Shown here: positions 55,101 to 59,814 of the stretch, piece after piece | Layout: the number at the start of each line of letters is the position of its first letter | How positions within the stretch are numbered: position 1 is the first letter of the stretch | Source of the DNA: Ctena decussata | Lineage: Eukaryota; Mollusca; Bivalvia; Lucinida; Lucinidae | Assembly: GCA_963989385.1 (NCBI GenBank) | Contig: OZ022508.1 | Coordinates: 53,049,087 to 53,113,086, forward strand | DNA: 64,000 bases | Reading direction: 5' to 3' | Notes under the pieces: model-generated | Told to the model about the DNA's origin: nothing | The model's input: the letters and a program-made list of their open reading frames with translations, nothing else | Databases searched by the model: none | Program-made: the position numbers and the translations under genes

Positions 55101-55743
55101 CAAGGGAACCAGAAAAGAAAAAAATGTACTTTATATTCCAAAATTATGTTCCCGTACCTTTTCCAGTTATATAACAATATATTCACATTAACCCATTATT
55201 TGCCCCCACCCGTGAAGGTTTACATATTAAATGGTTTATGTATAGACGCTTTTACCATGGGAGTACTAAAATTACCATAATATTACAATAGTTCTAGTAT
55301 AGTTTTAGTCTACCATTAGAGCTAGCGCAATAGCTGGCGTTTGTTTCTTGAAAACTGCTTTAGTACCAAAACTTAGAACTTAACATCGTGGCATATTTAC
55401 TTGTTTATCATGAGTATTTGTTTACTAACCTGCTTTCTGACTGTATTCCAGATGGTGGGAAAACACCAGGGAGTGTGATATAGACTTTCAAGGCCGAAGT
55501 TCATCGCAAGTTTCGTTTGGACTAGAGCATATGGCTGGTGTATTCGTGGTCGGTTCTTTTGGACTTGGAGTCTCATTGGCATTCTTTTTGTCCAAGAAGC
55601 TATTTGTCGTCATTCAAAGACACACTACTTTTGCAATGCCAAGAGATGACGTTTCAAACGGTGCGGCTTCAGCGAAGAGTGAAGAGAAGCAAAAAGATCC
55701 ATTGCTGTTTGGGGTTCCTGAGGGAAAACAGTCAACAGTGTAA
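20517..55743 (+). CDS. Ionotropic glutamate receptor gene (near complete, eleven exons)
   Basis: Exons 20517-20684, 23968-24264, 24725-24924, 34671-34727, 36716-36967, 40859-40969, 41510-41635, 44189-44398, 44945-45759 and 55452-55743 were read directly; an upstream signal-peptide exon is missing. All introns are GT-AG and every junction keeps the frame, giving 841 residues, close to the family size of about 900. Order: ATD, S1 ligand-binding half, M1, M2 pore loop, M3 (TYTANMAAFL, the SYTANLAAFL signature), S2, M4 and an ~50-residue cytoplasmic tail. The product should be a subunit of a tetrameric, ligand-gated cation channel in the plasma membrane, probably neuronal. AMPA/kainate/delta-like type; the exact subfamily is unresolved. 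Introns hold two LINEs and many MITEs. Confidence 0.9.
20704..20992. mobile_element. GAGCCGCGACACG fold-back MITE, copy C
   Basis: Begins 20 bases after the exon ending at 20684, so it lies at the very start of that intron. It is about 45 bases longer than other copies because a GCCCAGGCTGATCAGAGT segment is repeated in the middle. Confidence 0.85.
21192..21438. mobile_element. Fold-back MITE CTGGCCCCGAGGTTATAAAA, copy 1
   Basis: Ends CTGGCCCCGAGGTTATAAAA and TTTTATAACCTCGGGGCCAG, with subterminal TTCATGCTCAACTCAGCTGA pairing. Copy 2 is at 25186-25430 and a shorter relative at 40327-40479. Confidence 0.85.
21502..21739. mobile_element. GAGCCGCGACACG fold-back MITE, copy D
   Basis: Complete arms; the left end has GGGGAAACAAAC in place of the usual GAGAAAACCAAC. 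Confidence 0.85.
21740..22276. other. Intron DNA, no gene recognised
   Basis: AT-rich intron of the plus iGluR. The last ~100 bases are rich in CGG/TTCGGTAC words related to the neighbouring element. Confidence 0.4.
22277..22975. mobile_element. DNA element with GGTGCGTAAATTTACCG ends
   Basis: ~55-base inverted ends made of repeated CCGGAACGGACC-type words surround ~580 bases without a usable ORF. Target duplication unclear. Confidence 0.6.
23625..23925. repeat. Fold-back around ACACTCGTGGTCA
   Basis: Arms TCTTACACTCGTGGTCACTT and its complement (AGTGACCACGAGTGTAAGA with one change) enclose TTCATATGAAACTTATGAAA-like inner arms. A diverged relative lies at 56040-56155. It ends just before the exon at 23968. 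Confidence 0.6.
23968..24264 (+). CDS. iGluR (plus gene) ATD exon with IGPFYMNLA
   Basis: 297 nt between TATTTAG and CAAG|GTGAGC. It encodes DVGLSVVIGPFYMNLAMI, then EDMGIPYIVTDYMGFDWSD and VDFFVLEKWESAVMIMPE. This is the classic first half of an invertebrate iGluR ATD: the GP turn, a Pro-Tyr strand and the W-x-x-A-V strand of lobe 2. Confidence 0.9.
24508..24582. repeat. Perfect 75-bp palindrome
   Basis: 37-base arms, TATATACTTAAGGACAAAAG... and its exact complement, around a single T at 24545. It sits in the short intron between the exons ending 24264 and starting 24725. Confidence 0.9.
24725..24924 (+). CDS. iGluR (plus gene) ATD exon
   Basis: 200 nt. It joins the previous exon through a split Glu codon and reads ECQNLASQMVENNISPIAYS, then EVLRNVKLLEQKKIIICSPR and KLIQLVLDE before donor GAG|GTATTG. 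Phase 0 at the 3' end, as in the divergent paralogue. Confidence 0.9.
25186..25430. mobile_element. Fold-back MITE CTGGCCCCGAGGTTATAAAA, copy 2
   Basis: Very close to 21192-21438, including the GGCTCAGATAAGCCA and AATGCCAAC...GTTGGCATT inner parts. Confidence 0.85.
25916..26090. repeat. Alternating purine-pyrimidine tract
   Basis: Dense in CACACG, GCGCGCGTGTACGC and TGTGTAC words, with self-complementary pieces; low-complexity and potentially Z-forming. The overlapping ORFs on both strands follow from this composition. Confidence 0.6.
26228..26320. repeat. CAACGTTGATTCAACGT repeat tract
   Basis: Headed by CCCACTGGGCACACAACGTT, then tandem self-complementary TCAACGTTGATTCGACGTCA-like units. 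Related tracts are at 51640-51710 and 57155-57405. Confidence 0.6.
26973..29666 (-). CDS. LINE ORF2 main part: reverse transcriptase
   Basis: 897 codons. Starts with the end of the endonuclease (LLSDAHSPVSLTI). RT boxes are all present: NYRPITLLSCFGKLFT, QAGFRKGYSTSDNLF, CCFIDFKQAFDNVWR, TGVRQGENLSPFLFS and LLYADDTVIFSE (YADD catalytic centre). The C-terminal region ends in a CTLCDSDIGDEYHYLLVC motif, the Cys/His finger common in LINE ORF2 proteins. Uninterrupted, so RT activity is possible in principle once joined to an endonuclease. The ATG at 29666 lies after the frameshift, so the true start is upstream. Confidence 0.9.
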   Translation of the reverse strand: MIPNIKDLQVHEFSCLLSDAHSPVSLTIDVNYEQKESNTKINTTFMKQKLWESEKSEAFVDNIDILKVSDIEMRLDHLIDSKRVEKDDLDHIVKDIGLLFNNSAKDTFGHKNVFSENKRSNSKPWFNYECKRARNLYHKTRQMYNKYKTSFYKDILKTVSKNYKKTLSKHYNRFNNDRINKLRALKRCNPREYWKIINSQKKSENIKASVQDFYDHFKNMSETNNDNHNNIDMFEDYESYDNAENELNQTITASEILLNIKSLKNNKAAGFDSIVNEHIKSTAQIMLPVYTKLFNLIFDSGVIPESWTVGIIKPIYKNKGDSKLPENYRPITLLSCFGKLFTSIINNRLQKYAERYNIINWTQAGFRKGYSTSDNLFVIKSLIDILQSQKKKLYCCFIDFKQAFDNVWRVGLWHKLIKDGVRGKCFNLIINLYENIKSKVSTPDGSSDFFMCHTGVRQGENLSPFLFSIFLNDLEYFLNSRQINGVKIDFNLEEATIFMKLLLLLYADDTVIFSETKEDLQHALLEFEEYCYNWKLQVNVSKTKIVIFSKGRPNKDVQFVFQNNILEVTDEYKYLGIYLSRSGSFVSAKKHIAEQANKALFALLRKIKRLSLPFDIQIDLFDKTIKPILLYGCEVWGYGNIDVIERVQLKYFKYIFNLKKSTPSYMIYGELGIMPLSVDVQTRLISFWSKIIDNSNNEKLSSEIYNIIYTLHSANKIKSLWIDNIKHVLCSLGFSGVWYSQSFLNSKWLVKAVNQKIKDQFIQNLTANIELTSNSNIYRIFKTQFERSQYIFQLSQPLCKIYMRFRTRNHKLPVETGRWKGMQLFERKCTLCDSDIGDEYHYLLVCDHLKEERHKFIKSYYYNRPNILKFKQLMNVTDIKDLRNLCYLIDGIINKVG
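29701..30570 (-). CDS. LINE ORF2 N-part: APE-type endonuclease
   Basis: Same frame as ORF1, immediately after its UGA. No ATG occurs before the catalytic region. Motifs: LKILTLNVCGLNSK (Asn), QETKTDD (catalytic Glu), YRSGGIALVV and LLFGDFNSR (Asp/Asn). It stops at TAA next to an A-rich run (~29703-29715). The final SDAHSP motif of the same nuclease is at the start of the RT ORF in another frame, so one frameshift cuts the endonuclease domain. The nuclease nicks target DNA for target-primed reverse transcription. Confidence 0.75.
30568..31950 (-). CDS. LINE ORF1 protein (coiled coil plus RRM-like domain)
   Basis: 460 codons from the first in-frame ATG at 31950 (20 more codons are open upstream). 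The N-terminal part is a Gln/Asn-rich coiled coil (LQTIQNQLETQNQRWQTVEN). Then comes an L1-type RRM/CTD segment with ENLIFSGIPES, FDRVHRIGRF and RPIVAKFTYYKDKE, and a Gln/Asn-rich basic tail. ORF1 proteins of this type trimerise, bind RNA and package the element's own transcript. It ends at UGA, and the endonuclease ORF continues in the same frame after two codons. Confidence 0.8.
   Translation of the reverse strand: MNTTTNNGSNNGMPSWAASMCRQLQTIQNQLETQNQRWQTVENQLQGQNLRMTNIESQINELSSLNRKVAETTRNVEHINKEVSSIKSKINDYEQSVQYYNDICDSILNTNTDLKDRLRSVEQDQATNDEKMVDLQWRNMRENLIFSGIPESQLNRGEYEDCESLIKCFIRDQMNVTKEVEFDRVHRIGRFRQDQRYPRPIVAKFTYYKDKETVRQAAPRTLLGTNYSVNEQFPAKIEDRRKRLYPVAKNARRDQNNRVRLVRDKLFINGRQYNPDANHSQTQSQPPQNNTQNRLSQSSQNRQPYYNQNAQTQQTNKRNVPVRTDRPFLIGRQFTRQKQNAPSNTARPSFSKQSEQISRDDVIIGATGGPVNAQSRDNNFATEVYTSNRFLVLSNDAGGDQTPVTQSSGKKKATSPLDLDITLKKQKEYDPDTDSVSSNAQAENCDDVCSPGMEIINTDD
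32360..32430 (-). repeat. tRNA-like SINE head
   Basis: The minus strand reads GCCACCGGTAGCTCAGTGGT and then AAGCGCTCGCCTGCTGATC, an A-box and anticodon-arm pattern shared with 61850-61930. The B box is degenerate. Confidence 0.5.
32431..33219. other. Transposon interior, no gene recognised
   Basis: Repeated AAACCTAG / TTGAAATTT / TGAAACTC words, two loosely similar halves (32500-32660 and 32860-33060), no ORF. Confidence 0.4.
33722..33794. repeat. Hairpin with 35-bp arms
   Basis: ATCTCATTAGAATCGCCTC and its complement meet at CCC (33757-33759); the outer ATATATGTT / AACATATAT also pairs, with small mismatches between. Confidence 0.75.
34345..34582. mobile_element. GAGCCGCGACACG fold-back MITE, copy E
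   Basis: Near-consensus copy, ends TGAGCCGCGACACGAGAAAA and TTTTCTCGTGTCGCGGCTCA exactly complementary. Inserted 88 bases before the 57-nt exon. Confidence 0.9.
34671..34727 (+). CDS. iGluR (plus gene) 57-nt mini-exon
   Basis: Acceptor TTTTTAG and donor CCG|GTAAGT bound 19 codons, AALFNMLSEKSYSFFILDP, phase 0 both sides. Its position and phase match the 54-nt exon of the minus-strand paralogue. It is isolated by a ~9.7-kb intron carrying the nested LINE and a ~2-kb intron. Confidence 0.8.
34728..35783. other. Intron with microsatellites
   Basis: (AAT)n at 34958-34984, (AAC)n at 35046-35084 and (GA)n at 35414-35443; nothing coding recognised. Confidence 0.6.
36343..36579. mobile_element. GAGCCGCGACACG fold-back MITE, copy F
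   Basis: Ends TAAGCCGCGACACGAGAAAA and TTTTCTCGCGTCGCGGCTCA. Ends 136 bases before the exon at 36716. Confidence 0.85.
36716..36967 (+). CDS. iGluR (plus gene) ATD C-terminal exon
   Basis: 252 nt, phase 0 both sides. Encodes TTHLSSLSEINMYRNGLFAA, a polar loop, then AFGAADAAAIIQDAKYYYAS and FFSKERFLESLKK before AAG|GTAGGT. The Y-A-x-D/A-A-A-helix pattern is the usual late ATD segment (compare the Y.YDAV helix of other iGluRs). Confidence 0.85.
36968..37983. other. Intron DNA, no gene recognised
   Basis: AT-rich; a weak inverted pair GAGCACAACCTTTAACCAA / TTGGTTAATGATTGTGCTC spans about 37192-37288. Confidence 0.4.
37984..38572. mobile_element. Long-arm fold-back element (~590 bp)
   Basis: Arms of nearly 190 bases start TACTCAAAAAAAATATTAAA and return as TTTAATATTTTTTTCGAGTA. 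Internal GGGTCAAACTTTTAC, CATTTTACAAGTTTT and ATAGCCTAT words also pair. Short TA-rich flanks on both sides; central ~200 bases unpaired, no ORF. Confidence 0.7.
38573..40326. other. Intron DNA, no gene recognised
   Basis: No exon-like sequence. Short ORFs on the minus strand near 39.0 and 40.0 kb have no recognisable domain. Confidence 0.4.
40327..40479. mobile_element. Short relative of the GAGGTTATAAAACTT fold-back MITE
   Basis: CAGGCCCAGAGGTTATAAAA and TTTTATAACCTCGAACCCTG ends; core GGCTGCTTCCGAGCA pairs with TGCTCGGAAGCAGCC. Same ends as 21192-21438, different centre. Confidence 0.75.
40612..40796. mobile_element. Pogo/Tigger-like MITE (185 bp)
   Basis: Ends CAGTCAACTCTGGATATCT and a degenerate inverse ending GAGAGTTGACTG, flanked by TA. 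The CAGT(C/A)-A-CTC ends and TA target fit the pogo branch of Tc1/mariner. Internal GATATCTC words pair. Confidence 0.65.
40859..40969 (+). CDS. iGluR (plus gene) ATD end exon
   Basis: 111 nt from TTTCAG to AAG|GTCTGT. Reads VKIVNAMTGRIEFNSSGSRV and then NYDLSLYNHGGIGLYTK. The TGRIEFN-x-x-G-R-x-x-Y sequence is the well-known iGluR motif (TG-x-I-x-F-D-x-x-G-x-R) just before the linker to the ligand-binding domain. Confidence 0.9.
41366..41414. repeat. (CA)n microsatellite
   Basis: About 24 uninterrupted CA units, between two iGluR exons. Confidence 0.95.
41510..41635 (+). CDS. iGluR (plus gene) ATD-S1 linker exon
   Basis: 126 nt, 42 codons, phase 0 both sides. IGSWNSSASTPKERLTFLDV is the I-G-x-W linker typical of the family; the exon ends FREVETVVVVL, the first strand of ligand-binding S1 (compare TVVVTTIL in AMPA receptors). 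N-glycosylation sites NSS and NET are visible. Confidence 0.9.
41934..42175 (+). mobile_element. tRNA-derived SINE
   Basis: Head GTTCGAGTGGTTTAAAGCAC (A box) and GGATTCGAATCGC (B box), then a body with GGAACACACTCCCTCGCCAC and a final CTTTACC word. The family differs from the 18920-19200 SINE. Confidence 0.6.
42195..43800. repeat. Tandem array of ~385-bp units (four copies)
   Basis: Units start with GTCAGAGGATATATTCTGAG at about 42199, 42748, 43136 and 43518. Each contains TCTGGCTTTCGTCGCAGGAT, CCGAAACTTCGAAGTATGG and GGCGGCCGTAAAACGTCTCC. The first unit is longer because a truncated GAGCCGCGACACG MITE (42537-42642), flanked by a duplicated ATTTGACTTCACTGCAGCT segment, is inserted. Short ORFs recurring in each unit are part of the repeat. 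Confidence 0.85.
42537..42642. mobile_element. GAGCCGCGACACG fold-back MITE, copy G (truncated)
   Basis: Only the left arm and centre (TGAGCCGCGACACGACAAAA to CTAAGCGTTTAA) remain, inside the tandem array. Confidence 0.8.
44189..44398 (+). CDS. iGluR (plus gene) ligand-binding S1 exon
   Basis: 210 nt encoding EEPFVMYRPKPKGVTFVG, then EQFEGFTIDLLNRISHDLQF and EWNGMVGSIRAG. E-P-F replaces the usual E-x-P-Y (the aromatic cap over the ligand), G-F-T-I-D-L-L matches G-Y-C-x-D-L-x, and WNGM(V/I)G is invariant in the family. Donor GGG|GTAAGT. Confidence 0.95.
44400..44944. other. Intron with dispersed repeat
   Basis: Around 44785-44875, GCGGCGTCTAATCCGGGTCT and the following GGGACACTAGGTATAAATG resemble 465-550. 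No coding sequence. Confidence 0.45.
44945..45759 (+). CDS. iGluR (plus gene) S1 end, M1, pore, M3 and S2
   Basis: 815-nt exon. It begins NATLGMGAISITSQREEAID; the Arg codon at 44987 is the ligand alpha-carboxylate contact (R485 in GluA2), while the usual P-L-T before it is A-I-S. M1 is LELWMAIIGSSVGVSIIYYI; the pore loop STMWFSIGTLLMKGSDFS has Met-Lys at the Q/R and +1 sites (45233-45238); M3 is VSTYTANMAAFLTKENL. In S2, DSATMNFL replaces D-S-G-S-T, and FIFDSMINSY puts Asp (45581) where AMPA/kainate receptors have Glu. It ends LRK-K split across the intron. Donor GAA|GTAAGT. Confidence 0.95.
46143..46175. repeat. (GA)n microsatellite
   Basis: About 16 GA units, followed by purine-rich AGAGAGATAG at 46230. 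Confidence 0.9.
46360..49824 (-). pseudogene. CR1-type LINE ORF2 with 2A-like N-terminus, four in-frame stops
   Basis: One frame of 1,155 codons from ATG 49824 to the stop at 46360, interrupted by TAA (49048), TAG (48451), TAA (48199) and TGA (47134) but by no frameshift. Order: a hydrophobic segment (residues 64-78), a 2A-like CGDAEPNPGP (80-89) and an APE endonuclease (LHLNIESL, FTESWLN, GGFYRPPNS, ILGDFN; the usual S-D-H reads R-F-H). Then RT (GNYRPVSLLSIVGK, FCDISKAFDRVWH, GVPQGSILGPLLFLLYIND, FADDTSLF) and a C-terminal CVCGEIENNTHFFFNC finger. The GVPQGSILGPLLF and FADD boxes indicate CR1/jockey-type. ORF1 is absent, so the copy is 5' truncated or uses the second ORF only. Confidence 0.85.
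49558..49587 (-). other. 2A-like ribosome-skipping motif in the CR1 ORF
   Basis: Encodes C-G-D-A-E-P-N-P-G-P, matching the 2A core D-x-E-x-N-P-G-P, in which the ribosome skips the Gly-Pro bond. It follows a 15-residue hydrophobic stretch (SIIFLLFFWLICLLL) as in the signal-sequence 2As described for sea urchin and mollusc CR1-like elements. The usual Val/Ile after the first Asp is Ala, which may lower efficiency. Confidence 0.7.
50034..51240. other. Intron with alternating purine-pyrimidine DNA and poly(A)
   Basis: 50320-50540 and 50790-51020 are rich in ACGTGTACATGCGCAT-like words; poly(A) at 50643-50665. A 212-codon minus ORF here is not credible (see rejected list). Confidence 0.5.
51250..52790. 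repeat. Diverged repeats sharing TTATCTCCCTTG
   Basis: TTATCTCCCTTG recurs at about 51271, 52019 and 52576 (also 50595). The 52019 and 52576 units continue with related AAGTGCCCATCAA(G/A)T, GGTTCATACTAG and AAAGCATCTC segments, so they are diverged tandem copies about 557 bases apart. CAACGTTGA tracts lie at 51427-51470 and 51640-51710. Confidence 0.55.
52791..53460. other. Intron DNA, no gene recognised
   Basis: 52930-52990 has CAGCGCCATGGCACTGAATC-type inverted words. 53230-53340 resembles a very worn GAGCCGCGACACG-type repeat. Confidence 0.35.
53461..54441 (-). pseudogene. Non-LTR retrotransposon ORF1 remnant
   Basis: ATG at 54441 opens a Ser/Lys-rich N-terminus, then a heptad coiled coil (ASLKAENSSLRAENNELKTK) and a YSRRNCLRISGI motif, the start of an L1-type RRM. 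Two frameshifts (near 53870 and at a T-run near 53700) divide it, but LSPADIDRSHRVGK, GRKIIVKLSTYRAR and a FINEDLTAQRGKLMFEAR segment follow in order to a stop at 53461. It is a different family from the ORF1 at 30568-31950. No endonuclease or RT adjoins it. Confidence 0.75.
54990..55060 (+). repeat. Solo fragment of the ~385-bp tandem unit
   Basis: TTTCACTGCAGCTGGTGTTG and GGCGGCCGTAAAA match the 42.2-43.8-kb array. Confidence 0.7.
55452..55743 (+). CDS. iGluR (plus gene) last exon: M4 and C-terminus
   Basis: After a ~9.7-kb intron carrying the CR1 element and the ORF1 remnant, acceptor TATTCCAG opens WWENTRECDIDFQ, the usual KWW...C linker of S2. M4 is FGLEHMAGVFVVGSFGLGVS plus LAFFL. The tail of about 50 residues ends GVPEGKQSTV; the final Q-S-T-V resembles a class I PDZ-binding motif (S/T-x-Phi). 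The stop is TAA at 55741. Confidence 0.9.
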
Positions 55744-55773
55744 TTCTATTAGCAGAATATCATTTGATTTGAT

Positions 55774-55779
55774 AATAAA
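55774..55779 (+). promoter_or_regulatory. Possible poly(A) signal of the receptor gene
   Basis: AATAAA lies about 30 bases after the stop codon and is followed by a TTGTTTG / TTTCTGTTTG stretch that could be the downstream GU-rich element. The 3' UTR would be very short; other AATAAA hexamers are common in this AT-rich DNA, so the choice is uncertain. Confidence 0.35.
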
Positions 55780-57154
55780 TTAATTGTTTGATTATATTTT
55801 CTGTTTGATTGTACGGCTTTCGCTTGCTATTGCGATAAAAACCGTAAAGATTTTAAAATATTGGGATAGGTTGGTCTGAACATACAGTGCAGACCCGGAT
55901 CAGATTGTTTTAGGTGTCCCAATTTTCTATTTTTTCTTTTACGGTAGTATGCATAAAATACCCTTGCAGGTATACACAGCATACTATTGCAGCTAGAGGT
56001 GAAGTCGGAGTGGAGCCATATTGCCAAAGATTCCTTGTTATCTCGTTACGATATATATATCACATGGTGTCGTTGTTATTCCGTGGCATACATCATGCCA
56101 TGAAGGCTTGTTTCAAAGATTTCACATAAAATGACCACTCATGTGAGATCCTCTATGACCTTTACATTATGGCATCATTATGATGTAACTCATAGCTGCA
56201 AGAGTACGCTATGCATAACAACATAGGTATGCTGTGCTATGCATACAGTTGCTAATTGCAATAGCCAGTAAAATTTGCAAAATCTATAAGAAAATACTTC
56301 TGAAATAACTAATTTATTGTCAGGTCAAGTTTATTCTGCAACAGTGTTTGTTTAGGGGGTAATACATCACAATTTGGAGGTTGGCTAGAAAGTAGATCAT
56401 ATCACGAGCGCAACGCCGAATAAGTCACTGTAATATAGGTGCGTTGTGTCGGAATTATAGCTTCACTTGAGCTGAGGCAGGAGAAATGGTGTCAATATCA
56501 GCCTTATTCGATTATTTGAATCTGAATAGAGTTTCTTCAGAACCAACAGATGTTGGCTGTGAATGGGAATACCGAAGTCTCTGCTTTGCTTGTACACATA
56601 TGGGCAATGGTGCAGGATACAAGCAAATTCGACATTAAGAGCGTAAACTATTGGCTCTGAAACATTTGTGTTAAGGCCAATAGGTAGTTGTGTTGTTCGA
56701 TTGTACAGTATGGGCTGGTTTACATGATGTTACATATGGCTGTGAAAGGCGGGGCGCAGAAACTGAGCAGTTTTATGTTTTTAATATCAAAACGAATTTA
56801 ATCTTCCACAGCTCAGGTTAAAGACAAAAAAGTATGTAAAATATATTCAAAAGTGTTTGATATTTACCTATTAAAATACAATGACTGTCATTTACATATA
56901 ATCTCTTGAGTGCAAACTCTGCCCAACAAACTGTATAGTACAAGTTATTTTAGTTTGTCACCAAAGAAAACGTTTTTCAAAGCTAAACAGCAGAGTGACT
57001 TTACTTTGACCATGCGCTAGAGCATGTACACGCACTAGCTGTTTACTATCCAGTGTGCACTGTTCATTGCAAAGTGCATTCATGTCTACAGTTTGCTGTG
57101 TACAGTGCAAGTGCATGTGCCAAGAGTTAAAATTCACAGCAAAAACCGGATCCC
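55780..57154. other. Intergenic DNA after the receptor gene
   Basis: 56040-56155 is a diverged relative of the 23625-23925 repeat (GTTATTCCGTGGCATAC, TGACCACTCATGTGAGATCC). No gene recognised. Confidence 0.45.
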
Positions 57155-57405
57155 AGCAGGCACATGACGTCGTAATGGTGTCGCACAGACGTCGATGCGA
57201 CGTAATGACGTCGCATCGACGTGAGTGCGACGTCATTTCTATGTCGTGTGCTGCCGTACTGATGTCGATGCGACGTAATAACGTCACATCGACATCAGTG
57301 CGACGTTATTTCTATGTCATGTGCTCTTGTACCGACGTTGATGCTACGTAATGACATCGCATCGACGTCAATACGACGTCATTTCGATGGCATGTGTCCC
57401 CTTGG
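57155..57405. repeat. Three ~78-bp GACGTC-rich tandem units
   Basis: Head CCCAGCAGGCACATGACGTC, then three units, each with a palindromic GATGCGACGTAATGACGTCGCATC-like core (here quoted from parts: GATGCGACGTAATGACGTC, TCGCATCGACGT) and TTTCTATGTC(G/A)TGTGCT. Strikingly CpG-rich for this AT-rich DNA. Confidence 0.8.
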
Positions 57406-58459
57406 ATATGGAATTCCATACAATGAGTCTATTGAGTAATTTTCGATTCTACTGTTGGACTTGATCTTGAATATTTTATGTATGCAACCAAAAGATGCAG
57501 GTGGAATGGCAACCAGTGTAGACCCTGATCAAAAGGAGCAGTCTGGTCTGGATCTGCTCTGTTTCCTCATACCTGTCTGTCCCAATACTAAGAAGCTAAG
57601 TAGCTAGGGTTGTCAGAACAAGATGATGTAATATATCAAAATGTCACTACACTCATTTTTATGACTGGTCAATATTATTCATACTTCATTAAGTAAATTG
57701 TTTCGGTTACATTAACATGTGTAGCCGAAATCCATTTAATTAACTAGAGTGCTAGTTGGAGACATGTTATGGAACATAAAACTATAATTATATTTCATAT
57801 TTCCCCAGAGAGTCAACTGGCTCATTGTAATTAGGTGTCACGTTGATAACACAGTCATAGTGAATGTAGTTTGATGTGATGTGTTTTGTTTGCTAATACC
57901 ATTATAATGTGGCAACTGTTGTGTATTTTCAAATTGAATCGGGCAAATTGTGTTATCTGTTCAGCTTGCAGTTACATCAAATTATGCTTTTTTGCTGGTT
58001 TTGCAGTAAAACGCTTTTTGCATGCTATCAGTCTAACGCAATGTGCAAGTTCTATGAATATATATTCAGTTTTCCATCAGACGAAGGCCGTCGGCTCGGA
58101 AACATCCAGTAACGTCACAGGCACAACCACATATATCATTTCTAAATTTTTATCATGATTTCGGAAACATATTTCAGTCTGTTACCTTCCAGTAATAAAT
58201 TGATAAATAAAAAAAAATAAAAAAAAGACAATTTAAAAGCTTTTTTATATCTAATGAATAATTTAAATGAATAATTTATATTAAATTATAATAAGGAATG
58301 CCGAGTTGAAAATCAGTTTTCTGGAACTTGCTACAATATGGCTTTGCGTCAGTTTTATTTGTATTTTTAATCGTTCCACCAAGTTACCACTCATTAGAGG
58401 AATAATAGCACAGAATCTATCGAAGTAATGGTTCCTCTAACATCACCGTTATGACTATT
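57406..58459. other. Intergenic, no gene recognised
   Basis: AT-rich; the short plus ORFs near 57.9-58.1 kb have no recognisable domain. Confidence 0.35.
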
Positions 58460-58696
58460 TGAGCCGCGACATGACAAAACCAACAAAGTGGTTGTGCGCC
58501 CAGCGCAGACTCAGATTAGTCTGGACATCCACCCAGTTTGACCGGACTCTTTGTTAAGTGCTCAAACGGTAGCTAAGGGTCTAAGCTACCTCCATGCGGA
58601 CAGCGAAGACTCTGAGCAGACTGGGCGGATGCCCAGGCTGATCTGAGTCTGCGTTGGGCGCACAACCACATTGTTGGTTTTGTCATGTCGCGGCTC
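58460..58696. mobile_element. GAGCCGCGACACG fold-back MITE, copy H
   Basis: Ends TGAGCCGCGACATGACAAAA and TTTTGTCATGTCGCGGCTCA exactly complementary, including the variant T, which suggests that this variant pair arose or was copied together. Confidence 0.9.
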
Positions 58697-59814
58697 ATTT
58701 TATAATCAGGGTTGAGGTAGCATAACAATGTCGATGTGTTGGCTCCAGTGTTAAAGACGAAAACCCAGAAGTTCGATCTAAATTATTTATATTGAAACAA
58801 AAGGAACATGTCAAGCTGAACTCCATTCTTCTAAAACTTGACTTTTTAAAGCGTTCTGTGCCAGCCGTTATGCTGGGATTAATAAGGGTAACAGTAACTT
58901 TCCTGGGAATGCTAGATTGTCCCCCTTAAACTATTTCCCATTAGCAATGATGATTTCACTGAAACGAACAGAATTCGAACTTCCAGCTAGTACTGTTCGT
59001 TTGCTATCACGCAGAAAACGGGGCTTTTTATGCCTCCAACTTCGCAGAAGCAAATGGGACATGCTTGTTTCGGCCGTCCGTCTGTAATGCTTTATTTGGC
59101 TATGATCTTGAAATCTTGTATAACCTTCGGACCGAATTACTTTAATGTTCATAATCCATAGCAGAATGCGGGGCGAGGACTATGCGTGTGTAAAACTGGG
59201 TAAAGCCCCCAGTGGTTATTGCTGATAGTTACAAGAATGTGCTTCTGTTCTAGTTAACTATTATTGTCATCGTTTGTCGGCTGTCTATTAGTCTTGGACT
59301 CTTTATACATTATTGCTGTAACCACGAATGTATGTGTTATTGGAAACGAATATGTTTAAACCAATCGAGCTCTTAAAGATTAAACTATATGTCTGTATAT
59401 AGTACGTACAATGTGTAAATTGGAAATACCAGACTCTTCCTTTCAATATTGTTGTATATTTTAATTTATCAAAATGCTTGTATTAAGTTTATGCTCTTCT
59501 TTATTTGACTTTTGTCTAAAATGTTAATGGCTGACCGGAAATTGGTACTAATGCAACATCGTCACATCTTTGAATTAGCTGTTGTAAGTCTCGGTGGTTG
59601 TAACTGTTTTTCTTTCAGTGTAATAGTCCGTTTATTCAAATAAAACTTGTGAGTGAGATCATTTATTTCTTATTCTGCCATGACTTGGTTAGCAAAATGA
59701 AGTTTTTAAACTTTCTATTTTTAATGAAATAATTTATGTTTACCTCACGTGGCATCAGCTTACTGTCAATAAAGCAGTCTGGCGCTTGGGAAGTCATTGC
59801 GAGAACGCTTATAT
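58697..59814. other. Intergenic, no gene recognised
   Basis: AT-rich DNA; nothing supported. Confidence 0.35.
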
